Positions 8,551-17,736 of a stretch of 64,000 nt of DNA are shown one piece after another (positions within the stretch are counted from its first letter, which is position 1; every line of letters begins with the position of its first letter). Where the stretch lies: NCBI RefSeq assembly GCF_965215815.1, contig NZ_CBDCEO010000013.1:124001-188000 (forward strand), read 5' to 3'. The notes under the pieces are model-generated. The model saw nothing but the letters and a program-made list of their open reading frames with translations. It was not told where the DNA came from and made no database searches. Origin of the DNA: Poriferisodalis sp965215815 (GTDB lineage Bacteria; Actinomycetota; Acidimicrobiia; Acidimicrobiales; Poriferisodalaceae). The position numbers and the translations under genes are program-made.

Positions 8551-9777
8551 TCACGCAACCAGATCTGCGATGCGGCTGATGCCTTCGGCCAGATCGTCGA
8601 GCCCCAAGGCGAAGGAGAACCGCGCGTAGCCGGGGGCACCGAACGCTTCGCCGGGCACGAATGCCACCTTGGCATGCTCAAGAATGGCTGCGGCCAAATC
8701 CACCGTCGTCGTGGCTTCCGTGCCGCCGTATCGGCGTCCCAACAGCCCTTCCATGTTCGGGAATGCGTAGAACGCCCCTTCGGGTTCGGGACACTCCACG
8801 CCCTCGATGGCGTTGAGCATTTCGGTGATGCGCTGGCGCCGCACGTCGAATGCATCACGCATCATCGCGACCGCCTCAAGGTCTCCCGAGACCGCTGCGA
8901 GCGCTGCTGCTTGTGCCACGTTGCACACATTGGACGTGGAATGGCTCTGCAAATTGGTCGCCGCAGCGATCACGTCAGGCGGCCCGGCCATCCACCCGAC
9001 CCGCCAGCCCGTCATGGCGTACGTCTTGGCCACGCCGTTGAGCACGACGCACCGGTCGGCAACATCAGGGACCAGCACCGGCAGCGAGTGATGCTCGGCA
9101 TCGCCGTAGGTGAGGTGCTCATAAATCTCATCGGTGATCACCCACAAGCCGTGCTCGATCGCCCACTCACCGATCGCAACGATCTCGTCACGGGGGTACA
9201 CGGCACCGGTCGGGTTCGATGGCGATACGAACAGCAGCGCCTTGGTGCGGTCGGTCCGCGCCGCCTCAAGCTGGTCGACACTGACCCGGAAACATGACTC
9301 GATGCCGGCGAACACCTCAACCGGCGCGCCGCCGAACACTCGGATCGCTTCGGGATACGTCGTCCAGTACGGCGCTGGCAGCAATACCTCATCACCCGGA
9401 TCCACCAGCGCGGCCATGGTGTTGTAGACGGCCTGCTTGCCGCCATTGGTGACCAGGAATTGGCTGGCGTCCCAGTCGAGACCACTGTCTCGCTTGGTCT
9501 TGGCGGCAAGGGCGGATTTGAGCGCAGGCTGACCGCCAGCCGACGAGTAGCGGTGGTTCGCCGAGTCGCGGCACGCGGCTACCGCTGCGTCCACGATGTG
9601 TTCGGGCGTCGCGAAGTCAGGCTCGCCGGCGCCGAATCCGATCACGTTCTGGCCTGCAGCCCGAAGTGCCTTTGCCTTGGCGTCAACTGCCAGGGTCGCC
9701 GACGGGGCGATGCCCGCCAACGCTTCCGAGACCCGTTTGCCGCCCGATGCTCGACTGGACCCTGGTGAGGTGGGCAT
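8551..9777 (-). CDS. Pyridoxal-phosphate aminotransferase, aspartate aminotransferase (class I/II) type
   Basis: Fold-type I aminotransferase of 408 residues, probably aspartate:2-oxoglutarate transaminase. Visible: GFGAGEPDFATPEHI near residue 46, the NPTGAVYP loop, the internal-aldimine lysine in LNGVAKTYAMTGWRVGW, and a substrate-carboxylate Arg near the C-terminus (YARFSFAL). The first ~15 residues are low complexity, so the true start could be slightly downstream. The stop is one base before the serA-like start, so the two are co-expressed. The promoter lies in the 204-base divergent gap shared with serC. Confidence 0.88.
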   Translation of the reverse strand: MPTSPGSSRASGGKRVSEALAGIAPSATLAVDAKAKALRAAGQNVIGFGAGEPDFATPEHIVDAAVAACRDSANHRYSSAGGQPALKSALAAKTKRDSGLDWDASQFLVTNGGKQAVYNTMAALVDPGDEVLLPAPYWTTYPEAIRVFGGAPVEVFAGIESCFRVSVDQLEAARTDRTKALLFVSPSNPTGAVYPRDEIVAIGEWAIEHGLWVITDEIYEHLTYGDAEHHSLPVLVPDVADRCVVLNGVAKTYAMTGWRVGWMAGPPDVIAAATNLQSHSTSNVCNVAQAAALAAVSGDLEAVAMMRDAFDVRRQRITEMLNAIEGVECPEPEGAFYAFPNMEGLLGRRYGGTEATTTVDLAAAILEHAKVAFVPGEAFGAPGYARFSFALGLDDLAEGISRIADLVA

Positions 9778-9981
9778 GAGGCGACTCCTGTCCTGCTGGT
9801 GCTGGTGCTGTCTTGCTGGTTCGACTTCTCTGCACGGCCGCGAGCGCCCGACAGTCTCGCCGCCGAGCCGCGCATTGCGGCGCGCGTGGGCCGCGCCGCA
9901 AGCCCCACAGACCCACGTATCGCCAAATTGTCAAGAAAATGTGGTTGTCGGCAGTAGCGCCGGGCGCAATAGTGGCAGCCG

Positions 9982-11130
9982 ATGTCTGTGTCTCCCTTGT
10001 CAATTTCGATTCCCGCAGAACTGCGGCCGGCAGATGGCCGCTTCGGCTCGGGACCGTCCAAGGTCCGTCCCGAAGCCGTCAAGGCACTCGCGGCGCGCGC
10101 GATCGACTACATGGGTACATCGCACCGCCGCAGCGGCGTGCGTTCGGTGGTGGGTCGGCTGCGGGCCGCGATGGCTGAGCTGTTCGGTCTGGGCGACGGA
10201 TGGGAGGTGGTGCTGGGCAACGGCGGCAGCACGGGCTTCTGGGACGCCGCCGCCTTCTCGCTCATCGAGCGCCGGGCCCAACACCTAACCTTCGGCGAAT
10301 TCTCCGAGAAGTTCTCAGCCGTCACGACGGCCGCGCCCCACCTCGACGACCCAATGGTGATCACGGCCCCTTACGGCCGGCATCCGGTGCCCGAGCCTGC
10401 AGACCCGGCTGAGATCGACACGTACGCGCTGACGCACAACGAGACCTCGACTGGCGTTGCGATGCCGCTGCGGCAACCCCAGCTGGCAGCAGCCCGAAGC
10501 GGCCCGGCACCAGCGCTGTCGATGGTCGACGCCACCTCCGCGGCTGGCGCGATGACTTGGGATCCAACCGATGTCGACTGCTATTACTTCGCGCCGCAGA
10601 AGGCGTTCGCCGCTGACGGCGGGTTGTTCATTGCGCTGTGCTCGCCGGCGGCAATCGAACGGATCGAACGGATCGATGCCACCGGTCGCTACAAGCCCGC
10701 CACGCTGGACCTTGCTATTGCCGTCACGAACTCCCGCCAAGACCAGACCTACAACACGCCAGCACTGGCCACGATCCTGCTGACACTCGAGACCGCCGAG
10801 TGGATGCTCGACGGCGGCGGCCTCGCTTGGGCGGCGTCCCGCTCGGCAGCATCCAGTGGCACCGTCTACGGCTGGGCAGCAGAACGGGACTTCGCCGCGC
10901 CGTTCGTCACCGATGCCGAGATTCGCTCCCCCGTCGTGTGCACGGTCGACTTCGACGGCGTCAGCGCAGACGACATCGCTGCGGCGCTGCGCGCCAATGG
11001 CATCGTGGACACCGAGGGCTACCGGAAGCTAGGTCGCAACCAACTACGCATCGCGGCCTTCCCAGCAATAGAACCGGCCGATGCCGAAGCGTTGACGGCC
11101 TGCATCGACTACATCGTCGGGCGGCTATAG
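9982..11130 (+). CDS. serC: Phosphoserine aminotransferase
   Basis: Converts 3-phosphohydroxypyruvate and glutamate to O-phosphoserine; PLP enzyme, 382 residues. The N-terminal block GRFGSGPSKVRPEAV and MGTSHRRSGVRSVV is the actinobacterial SerC signature, and the PLP lysine is in FAPQKAFAADGGLF. Divergent from the aminotransferase/serA-like pair across a 204-base gap, so a complete serine route except the phosphatase is encoded on both sides of one promoter region. ATG start with no strong Shine-Dalgarno. Confidence 0.93.
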   Translation: MSVSPLSISIPAELRPADGRFGSGPSKVRPEAVKALAARAIDYMGTSHRRSGVRSVVGRLRAAMAELFGLGDGWEVVLGNGGSTGFWDAAAFSLIERRAQHLTFGEFSEKFSAVTTAAPHLDDPMVITAPYGRHPVPEPADPAEIDTYALTHNETSTGVAMPLRQPQLAAARSGPAPALSMVDATSAAGAMTWDPTDVDCYYFAPQKAFAADGGLFIALCSPAAIERIERIDATGRYKPATLDLAIAVTNSRQDQTYNTPALATILLTLETAEWMLDGGGLAWAASRSAASSGTVYGWAAERDFAAPFVTDAEIRSPVVCTVDFDGVSADDIAAALRANGIVDTEGYRKLGRNQLRIAAFPAIEPADAEALTACIDYIVGRL

Positions 11131-11160
11131 AGCCGCTGCCAACAACACAGTCGAGCGGCT
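11131..11160. terminator. Inverted repeat between convergent serC and RDD gene
   Basis: AGCCGCT (11131-11137) and AGCGGCT (11154-11160) form a perfect 7-bp stem with a 16-base loop, immediately after the serC stop and 14 bases before the RDD gene stop on the other strand. A second short GC palindrome (AGCCGCGGCT) follows. There is no U-tract, so it would be a weak or bidirectional hairpin terminator at best. Confidence 0.45.
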
Positions 11161-11173
11161 AAGAAGCCGCGGC

Positions 11174-11692
11174 TCAGGCCCGAACGACGAGAGTGCCGGC
11201 CGCCTTGTCATGCCAGCCCTGATAGACGCGGTCCCAGGTGAGGCTGACGTAGCACAGGATCGCCAGGAGCCAACCGACGAGCGGGATCAGCGAGACCAGA
11301 CCGGGAATCAACCAGCGTCCGACAGCCTTGCCCCAGCCCGGCACGCCGCCATGCGCTGCGTTGATCACCTTGATGCCGGTCATCCGCTTGCCGAGCGTCT
11401 GGCCCCACACGGCGATCTGCACGACCTCGTATGCGAGACCGAGGACCAGACCGATCAGCGATGCGGCGAGAATGCCGCCCCCAAAACCGTCCGAATCTCC
11501 CGAGTCGACCGAGGCGCCGCCGATGACAATCACTACCACGACATAAATGATCCCGAAGATGACGATGTCGAGTAGCCGCCCACCGAAGCGTGCCGCTGGC
11601 CTCGCCAACTCGACAGTCTCGCCGGTCCCGAGTTCAGCCCAGCCAGTCCGCCGCCCCTCGTCCGAGGTCGGCGGCTCGTTGTAGTCGCTCAT
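11174..11692 (-). CDS. RDD family membrane protein
   Basis: 172-residue protein with a hydrophilic N-terminus, the RDD motif in ARFGGRLLDIVIFGII, and three to four transmembrane segments. The WGQTLGKRMTGIKVIN loop and the tail YQGWHDKAAGTLVV are family hallmarks. Function of RDD proteins is poorly defined; some act in ion exchange. A GGAGG ribosome binding site lies just upstream of the ATG. Probably a separate transcript from yqgE (118-base gap). Confidence 0.88.
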   Translation of the reverse strand: MSDYNEPPTSDEGRRTGWAELGTGETVELARPAARFGGRLLDIVIFGIIYVVVVIVIGGASVDSGDSDGFGGGILAASLIGLVLGLAYEVVQIAVWGQTLGKRMTGIKVINAAHGGVPGWGKAVGRWLIPGLVSLIPLVGWLLAILCYVSLTWDRVYQGWHDKAAGTLVVRA

Positions 11693-11810
11693 GGAAGACC
11701 TCCGCCATCGATGTTGTGACCGACAGATTTGCGAACGAACCTAGCGCGCTGCGCGGGCCTGCCCCTGTCGTTCGCGCAGTCGCGTATGTACCGCCAAACA
11801 GCCCAACGCG

Positions 11811-12434
11811 CTAGTTCAGCGCGGGATCGTCGGGATAGTGCGCCAGCAGGCGTGCAGGCGGGCTCTGGCGTGCGAGCACGTCGTACCAGAGCGTGGTGGC
11901 ATCGGCAGCCAGGTCGCCCGGTGTCGAATTGAACACCCACCAGCATCCGGCCTGCAGCTCGCCTCGCAACTGGCCGGGCCCCCAGCCAGCGTGTCCGCCG
12001 TAGATGCGTACGGAAACGACCTCATCATCGAGTTCAGACGGATCGGCAGTGAGATCAACCAGGCCGACCTCGCCATTCACTGTGCGCCATGCGCCGGCGG
12101 TCTCGGACAACTCGGTGGCAGTGCCCTCGCGATGCTGTGCTTGCACCGTAGGAGCAGCGTCAGTCGCCCCGAGAGCGAGCAGTCCCTGCGGTTCGACCGG
12201 CCCGCCGAGCCCGACCGCAGCCCCCTCCGTGAAGCGTGACGCCCAGCGCGGAACCGCTGAAGCGCACGAGATGTCCGAGATGCGATTGATGACGATGCCC
12301 AGTGTGCCTGCCTGCTGATGCTCGATCACGAACACGACGGTGCGATCGAAGTTGGGGTCGACCAAGCGCGGCGTCGCCACGAGCAGGTCGCCCGCAGAGG
12401 GCACCCGCACCGGCGTCACGACGACTTCGACCAC
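11811..12434 (-). CDS. YqgE/AlgH family protein (UPF0301)
   Basis: 207-residue cytoplasmic protein. It shows the family N-terminal pattern GDLLVATPRLVDPNFDRTVV, then GTLGIVINR, the GGPVEP loop, and the late GHAGWGPGQL motif. Found across bacteria; no biochemical role is established, and the old AlgH regulator label is not supported for this group. It lies 47 bases downstream of the PIN toxin gene in the same direction, so read-through from the toxin operon is possible. Confidence 0.88.
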   Translation of the reverse strand: MVEVVVTPVRVPSAGDLLVATPRLVDPNFDRTVVFVIEHQQAGTLGIVINRISDISCASAVPRWASRFTEGAAVGLGGPVEPQGLLALGATDAAPTVQAQHREGTATELSETAGAWRTVNGEVGLVDLTADPSELDDEVVSVRIYGGHAGWGPGQLRGELQAGCWWVFNSTPGDLAADATTLWYDVLARQSPPARLLAHYPDDPALN

Positions 12435-12481
12435 ACCCCGATTCTGCCACTGCGTCGCGGCGTCTCAGGGACCGCAATCCC

Positions 12482-13006
12482 CTATGACTCCGCTCGATAG
12501 CGCACGCCGAGTACATCCAAGAATTCCCGCAAACGCACCGACCGAATTCCCGAACGGTCGCAAGCGGTCACGATCGAAGTACTGCTAGTGCGGTCAATCC
12601 TGTCCTCAGTCACCACGCAAACCTCCGTTCCGTCTCGGCCAAGTTGTCTGGCGAGTCCAACGACATATGGATCTGCATCTTCTTCGAGTTTTGAGGTGTC
12701 GGCCAGAAGAGGATTCTCGGCAAGAAGCAGCCGCATGCAATCGGCATCGACGTCGAGGGGCAGCGACTGCACCTGCCTAGCGCTCGCAGCCCAAGCCCCG
12801 GGCGCGTCAGGATGCATCATCTCACTGACCTCTCGATACACCTGACGAGGCGCGGCCAACCCACCGGACGAGGCCATATCGCGCATTCGCATCAAGAGAT
12901 CCCACTGGTCACCGACACCAACTGCCCTCTTCAGCTCGATTAGCGATGATGCATCGATGACCCATACATCGGGCTCTCCGAGTCTGAGCATGCCTTGTTC
13001 AGTCAC
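12482..13006 (-). CDS. PIN-domain protein, DUF4411-type toxin candidate
   Basis: About 174 residues. The N-terminal VIDASSLIELKR and later acidic motifs (EEDADPYVVGLA, VVTEDR) match the PIN nuclease fold of the DUF4411 group, predicted RNases. The start is ambiguous: GTG 13006 overlaps the upstream gene by eight bases and has an AGGTG-like site, while ATG 12991 is closer to the conserved fold. DUF4411 genes are known to pair with an XRE-ImmA/IrrE gene exactly as here, so it is best read as the toxin of a type II toxin-antitoxin pair. Confidence 0.8.
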   Translation of the reverse strand: MTEQGMLRLGEPDVWVIDASSLIELKRAVGVGDQWDLLMRMRDMASSGGLAAPRQVYREVSEMMHPDAPGAWAASARQVQSLPLDVDADCMRLLLAENPLLADTSKLEEDADPYVVGLARQLGRDGTEVCVVTEDRIDRTSSTSIVTACDRSGIRSVRLREFLDVLGVRYRAES

Positions 13007-14150
13007 TGGCCAGCAGCACCTCAAGGTCCGCTATCTCATTCGGTGAGAGGCCAAGGAAGTCGGTGGCGTCGCGCAGGTTAAGTCGACCGTCTTCAAGTGC
13101 TTCAAGGAACGTCCGAACGGTCGCATCACCGAGTTCCTGTCGTCGCCTCTCAATCCTCACCTCGCCGCCCCCGCCTCCGCCCTCGCTCCAATTGCGGAGC
13201 TTGGTCCAAGTGGAGAACTTGTAGTAGAGGTCCTGAGTTCCGAGGCCGACATCAGTGAGTCTGATCGCCATGGCACGCCCACTGACACGAAATCTATTTG
13301 CGATCTTTCGGACGACCTTCGGCTCACGAGCGGGCATGGACGCGGTGACGCCGCTGTTGGCTGCCACCTTCTTGAGCGCACCTTCCGGAACGAGGTACGA
13401 GGCCGCAAACCTCTCACACCAGCGTTCAGCTGCACGATCGTCGCCAACCGAGTTGACGAAATCTCTACATGCCGCCGCGCTGCGATTGAGCATGTGCCCG
13501 TATTCATGGATTAGCGAATAGCTCCGGGCAGTCTGGAGATACGCCGAATTCACGACAACGAGCGGGGCGTAGTCATCCCAAAGACTGAACCCGCGCACGC
13601 TCTCGCGTCCCAGCGAAGATTGCTGAACGAAGATTCCACGCCGCTCCAACGCCTCACGCCACGCGCGAAAGGCCTGACCGTCGTTCGACCACCCCAATTG
13701 GACTTCGACACTGATCTCTGAGCGGAAGCGCGCGTCTTCGCCCGCTGCCGCCGCATCAGCGCTCGGCTCATAACGCGGCAAGTCGATTGGTGGGCTGCCA
13801 CGTGCCTGTATGCACCAGGAGAGCATCGACTGCTGGCGCTGCGCTTGACGAATCGCGCAGAGATCCCCACTCTGCAACGGCTGGTCGCCAAGACCGGGTG
13901 CTGACCGCAGGCTTGGAGAGATCGATGCACTCGTGGGCGCAGCTGGCAAGAAGAAAACCGCGGTCGGGCGTCGAAGAACACTGGCAAGCTTGGTGACCTG
14001 CCCCCTCGACGGAGCGTCCGACTCCGCCTCCCACAATTCGACCTGCTCGGGCGGGACAGTCAGCCGATCCGCAAGCGCTACGACGCTCAGGCCCGCTTCA
14101 TCACGTGCCCAACGGAGCACAGCACCCGTGATGGGAACCGATTGTGTCAC
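12999..14150 (-). CDS. XRE-family regulator with ImmA/IrrE metallopeptidase domain
   Basis: 383 residues: N-terminal helix-turn-helix (about residues 5-65, LSVVALADRLTVPPEQVELWE), a linker, and a DUF955 peptidase domain with the zinc motif HEYGH around residue 195 and a downstream AERWCERFAASYLVPE. Such proteins repress a toxin operon and can cleave a partner. GTG 14150 is preferred; a TTG one codon earlier is the alternative. Overlaps the PIN gene, forming an antitoxin-toxin operon between ilvC and yqgE. Base composition appears less GC-rich than the ilv genes, consistent with acquisition (not measured). Confidence 0.84.
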   Translation of the reverse strand: MTQSVPITGAVLRWARDEAGLSVVALADRLTVPPEQVELWEAESDAPSRGQVTKLASVLRRPTAVFFLPAAPTSASISPSLRSAPGLGDQPLQSGDLCAIRQAQRQQSMLSWCIQARGSPPIDLPRYEPSADAAAAGEDARFRSEISVEVQLGWSNDGQAFRAWREALERRGIFVQQSSLGRESVRGFSLWDDYAPLVVVNSAYLQTARSYSLIHEYGHMLNRSAAACRDFVNSVGDDRAAERWCERFAASYLVPEGALKKVAANSGVTASMPAREPKVVRKIANRFRVSGRAMAIRLTDVGLGTQDLYYKFSTWTKLRNWSEGGGGGGEVRIERRRQELGDATVRTFLEALEDGRLNLRDATDFLGLSPNEIADLEVLLASD

Positions 14151-14322
14151 CAAAGTTCACTCACCCCCTCGCGCAACCACCCGAAAACAGAGTGTGGATC
14201 ATCCGGGCGGCAAACGCCAGGCCGCGGACGGCCACACAGATCTAGGCGGGATTGTCGCGCTCTCATCCAACAGACATTGACTGGGTGATGGCCGAGTCGG
14301 GCAAGAGCGAGCAGCGGATCGC

Positions 14323-15360
14323 TCAGGAAACGGCGCCACCTGATGCGGCGGTGACGTCCTGTCGGCCGGCGGTGATCCACGGCATCATCGCCCGCAGCTC
14401 TGCGCCGACTTGCTCGATGGGATGCTGCTTGCCTTCTTCGACCATCCGGCGGTAGTTCGGCAGCCCGTTGCGGTTCTCATCGATCCACTCTTGGGCGAAG
14501 CTGCCGTCCTGGATCTCGGCCAGGATGCGCTTCATCTCCGCACGGGTCTCGTCGGTGATGATGCGCGAGCCGCGGGTCATGTCGCCGTACTCGGCCGTTG
14601 TCGAGATCGAGTACCGCATGCCTGAGATGCCGGCCTCGTAGATGAAGTCGACGATCAGCTTCACCTCGTGCAGCGTCTCGAAATAGGCGGACTCGGGCTG
14701 GTAGCCGGCCTCCACGAGCGTCTCGTAGCCAGCCCGGATCAGCTCGGTCAAGCCGCCGCAGAGCACCACCTGCTCGCCGAACAGGTCAGTCTCGGTCTCC
14801 TCGGCGAACGTGGTCGTCAGCACGCCGCCGCGGGTGCCGCCGATGCCCTTCGCGTACGCCAGCGCGTCTGCCATCGCGTTTCCGGTCGCGTCCTGGTGGA
14901 TGGCCACGAGCGCCGGGACACCACCGCCCTCGACGTAGGTGCGTCGCACGTTGTGGCCGGGACCCTTGGGGGCGATCATCCACACGTCAACTTCGGAAGG
15001 CGGGTTGATCTGGCCGAAGTGGATGTTGAAGCCGTGAGAGAAGGCAATGGCGTTGCCCGCCTTCAGGTTCGGAGCGATCGAGGAGTCGTAGATGGCGGCC
15101 TGGTCGGTGTCGGGCAGCGCCATCATGATGATGTCGGCCTCGGCAGCCGCTCCTGCAACATCGGCGACACGCAAGCCCTCTGATTCCGCCTTCGGGCGCG
15201 AGGACGAGCCTTCGCGCAGTCCCACGACCACGTCCACACCGCTGTCGCGCAGGTTCAGAGCGTGGGCATGGCCTTGCGATCCGTAGCCCATGACGGCCAC
15301 GGTGCGCCCCGCCAGCTGGCCCAGGTCTGCATCTTCCTCGTAGTAGATGGTTGCAGGCAT
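14323..15360 (-). CDS. ilvC: Ketol-acid reductoisomerase (class I)
   Basis: NADP-dependent isomeroreductase of branched-chain amino acid synthesis, 345 residues (class I length). The N-terminal Rossmann motif is GYGSQGHAHALNLRDSG and the catalytic region is APKGPGHNVRRTY. Active-site acids sit in ETETDLFGEQ and in the C-terminal knotted domain (YSISTTAEYGD). Third gene of ilvB-ilvN-ilvC. It lies 101 bases after ilvN, a gap without an obvious terminator. Confidence 0.97.
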   Translation of the reverse strand: MPATIYYEEDADLGQLAGRTVAVMGYGSQGHAHALNLRDSGVDVVVGLREGSSSRPKAESEGLRVADVAGAAAEADIIMMALPDTDQAAIYDSSIAPNLKAGNAIAFSHGFNIHFGQINPPSEVDVWMIAPKGPGHNVRRTYVEGGGVPALVAIHQDATGNAMADALAYAKGIGGTRGGVLTTTFAEETETDLFGEQVVLCGGLTELIRAGYETLVEAGYQPESAYFETLHEVKLIVDFIYEAGISGMRYSISTTAEYGDMTRGSRIITDETRAEMKRILAEIQDGSFAQEWIDENRNGLPNYRRMVEEGKQHPIEQVGAELRAMMPWITAGRQDVTAASGGAVS

Positions 15361-15461
15361 TGTTGTCGCTCCTCGACCTATGTGAATCGTTCAGGAATCG
15401 TGCGGATGGAGTATGCCGAGCTCTGTGGTGCGGACCGTGCGGCAGCCCTTTTTAGGCAGGC

Positions 15462-15983
15462 TCAGCCGGTCATGCCGACGGCGGGCTCATAGGCATCGAG
15501 CGCTCGCAGCGCGATGCGGCCGGTGCGCTGGAGCACATGCAAGCCAAATGGGCGCAATTGGCGCTCGCATCGGTCGAGCCGATCCGGATGGGCGCTGACG
15601 CTCACAATTGCCTCGCCGTCGGTGTGATCAAGCACGTCCCCCCCGTATTCGGAGATGACCTCGACGACAGCTGCGAGATCGACCGCCCCGACGCGTGCGA
15701 GCATCAGCTCGCGTTCGATCGAGTCCGACGGGTGCAGCTCGCTGATGTGGATCACATTGATGAGCTTGTCGAGCTGCTTTGCGATCTGGGTGACGTCGGT
15801 GTTGTGGACGTCGACGACGATGGTGATGCGGCTGTAGTCGGGATCGCCGGTCGGAGCGACCGCAAGGGAGAAGATGTTGAAGCCGCGGCGGCTGAAGAGA
15901 CCGGCGATGCGCGCCAGCACGCCGAACTTGTTCTCCACAATGGCCGCGAAGATGTGGAGATCCGGCTCCTGTGGGGCGCTCAC
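15462..15983 (-). CDS. ilvN: Acetolactate synthase small (regulatory) subunit
   Basis: 173 residues with an N-terminal ACT domain (FAAIVENKFGVLARIAGLFSRRGFN split at the family NxxGVLxR core) and the ALS small-subunit C-terminal domain. It confers valine feedback on the large subunit. GTG start overlapping the ilvB stop by four bases (GTGA), so the two subunits are translationally coupled. Confidence 0.95.
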   Translation of the reverse strand: MSAPQEPDLHIFAAIVENKFGVLARIAGLFSRRGFNIFSLAVAPTGDPDYSRITIVVDVHNTDVTQIAKQLDKLINVIHISELHPSDSIERELMLARVGAVDLAAVVEVISEYGGDVLDHTDGEAIVSVSAHPDRLDRCERQLRPFGLHVLQRTGRIALRALDAYEPAVGMTG

Positions 15984-17734
15984 GACGGCGCTGAACCCTT
16001 CAACGCAGCTTCGGCGTCGCCTTCAGGCCCCAGGATGATGTCGTCGTTGGAGCCGCCGGCCGGCACCATGGGGTACACCTTCTCCTCGGTATCGACCCGG
16101 AAGTCGATCACCACGGGGCGGTCATTGATCGAGTTCGCCTTCGTGATTGCGGGCACCACTTCGGAGGCTGACTCCACCCGGATGCCTGCGCAGCCCATGG
16201 CCTCGGCCCAGCCCACGTAGTTGGGGTGATCTGCGCTGAGGTACACCTGGCTGTAGCGCTCGGAGTAGAAGAGCTCCTGCCATTGACGCACCATGCCGAG
16301 GTAGGCGTTGTTGAGGATGGCCACCTTCACCGGGATGTTCTCGGCGCTTGCGGAAATCAGCTCCTGGGCAGTCATCTGGAAGCAGCCGTCGCCATCGATG
16401 GCCCACACGGTGCGATCGGGCCGGCCCACCTTGGCGCCGATGGCAGCCGGCACCGCGAAGCCCATGGTTCCGAGGCCGCCCGAGTTGACCCAGGTGTAGG
16501 GGTGATCGAACTTCCAGAATTGGCTCGCCCACATCTGGTGCTGCCCGACACCCGACACGACGATCGTGTCGTCGGGCGTGTTATCGCGCAGCTGCTCCAC
16601 CACGTACTGCGGCTTGAGCGGGTGACCGCTCGAGGGCTGGTCATAGCTCAGCGGAAATTGCTCCTGCCAGCCCGAGATCGTCGACTTCCAGGCCGACCGG
16701 TCCGCCATGGCATCGGTTGCGTCGGTACCGTCGGCCGGCCGCAGCGCTGCGATCAGCGCCTCTACGGCCACCCGGGCGTCACCGGCAATGGCAACCTCGG
16801 GCACGCGCACCTTTCCGTGTTCGGCCGGGTCGATATCGACGTGGATGACCTTGGCACCGGGGGCGAAGTGTGCTGGGTTTCCCGTGACCCGATCGTCAAA
16901 GCGCGCCCCGAGGTTGATAAGCAGGTCAGCCTGCTGCATCGCGGTCACCGCCGAGTAGTTGCCGTGCATGCCGGGCATGCCCAGGCAGAGACGATGACGG
17001 TCTGGGAACACTCCGCGGGCCATCAAGGTCGTGACGACATGGATGTCGCACATCTCTGCGAGCTCACGCAACGCCTCTGCCGCACGCGCCTTCAGCAGGC
17101 CCCCGCCCGCGTAGATCACTGGGCGCTGAGCGGTGCGGATCAACGCAGCGGCTTCGGCAATGGCCGCGGGATCGACTTCGCTTCGGGGCCGGTAGCCGGG
17201 CAGGTCAACGCTGTCTGGCCAGTACCAGCTCATCATCTCGTTGCTGACGTCCTTCGGCAGGTCTATCAGCACCGGTCCCGGCCGGCCGGTGGTGGCAATG
17301 TGAAACGCCTCGGCGACGATGCGCGGGATGTCGGCCGCCTCGGTGACCAGGTAGTTGTGCTTGGTGACCGCCATGGTGATGCCCGTGGTGTCGCACTCCT
17401 GGAAGGCATCCGAGCCAATCGCCGACATCGCCACCTGGCCGGTCACGACCACCAACGGGATCGAGTCCATGAAGGCATCGCACAACGGCGTCACGATGTT
17501 GGTGGCAGCCGGCCCGCTCGTGACCATCGCCACACCCGGCTTGCCGGTGACATGCGCGTAGCCCTGCGCCATGTGGCCCGCACCCTGCTCATGGCGCACC
17601 AGGACATGACGGATCGGCGAGTCCAGCACCGGGTCGTACACGGGCAGGATCGCCCCGCCCGGCAGGCCGAACATCACCTCGACACCGCTCATCTCGAGGC
17701 TTCGCATTAAGGCCTGGGCGCCCGTGAGCTCCAT
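15980..17734 (-). CDS. ilvB: Acetolactate synthase large (catalytic) subunit
   Basis: 584-residue TPP- and FAD-dependent synthase, first common step of Val/Leu/Ile synthesis. Seen: FGLPGGAILPVYDP near residue 22, the catalytic-Glu loop VRHEQGAGHMAQGY, the FAD-binding middle domain, and the TPP motif starting GDGCFQMTAQEL and ending in LNN. I start at ATG 17734 because AGGAG lies eight bases upstream. An in-frame ATG at 17806 would add 24 codons but lies within the repeated leader and has no ribosome site. Confidence 0.96.
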   Translation of the reverse strand: MELTGAQALMRSLEMSGVEVMFGLPGGAILPVYDPVLDSPIRHVLVRHEQGAGHMAQGYAHVTGKPGVAMVTSGPAATNIVTPLCDAFMDSIPLVVVTGQVAMSAIGSDAFQECDTTGITMAVTKHNYLVTEAADIPRIVAEAFHIATTGRPGPVLIDLPKDVSNEMMSWYWPDSVDLPGYRPRSEVDPAAIAEAAALIRTAQRPVIYAGGGLLKARAAEALRELAEMCDIHVVTTLMARGVFPDRHRLCLGMPGMHGNYSAVTAMQQADLLINLGARFDDRVTGNPAHFAPGAKVIHVDIDPAEHGKVRVPEVAIAGDARVAVEALIAALRPADGTDATDAMADRSAWKSTISGWQEQFPLSYDQPSSGHPLKPQYVVEQLRDNTPDDTIVVSGVGQHQMWASQFWKFDHPYTWVNSGGLGTMGFAVPAAIGAKVGRPDRTVWAIDGDGCFQMTAQELISASAENIPVKVAILNNAYLGMVRQWQELFYSERYSQVYLSADHPNYVGWAEAMGCAGIRVESASEVVPAITKANSINDRPVVIDFRVDTEEKVYPMVPAGGSNDDIILGPEGDAEAALKGSAPS

Positions 17735-17736
17735 GA

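Noticed and set aside
16226..17710. 494-codon open frame on the plus strand opposite ilvB
   Set aside because: A shadow of a fully conserved acetolactate synthase; no recognisable fold. The same holds for the plus-strand frames opposite atpA, atpB and murA.
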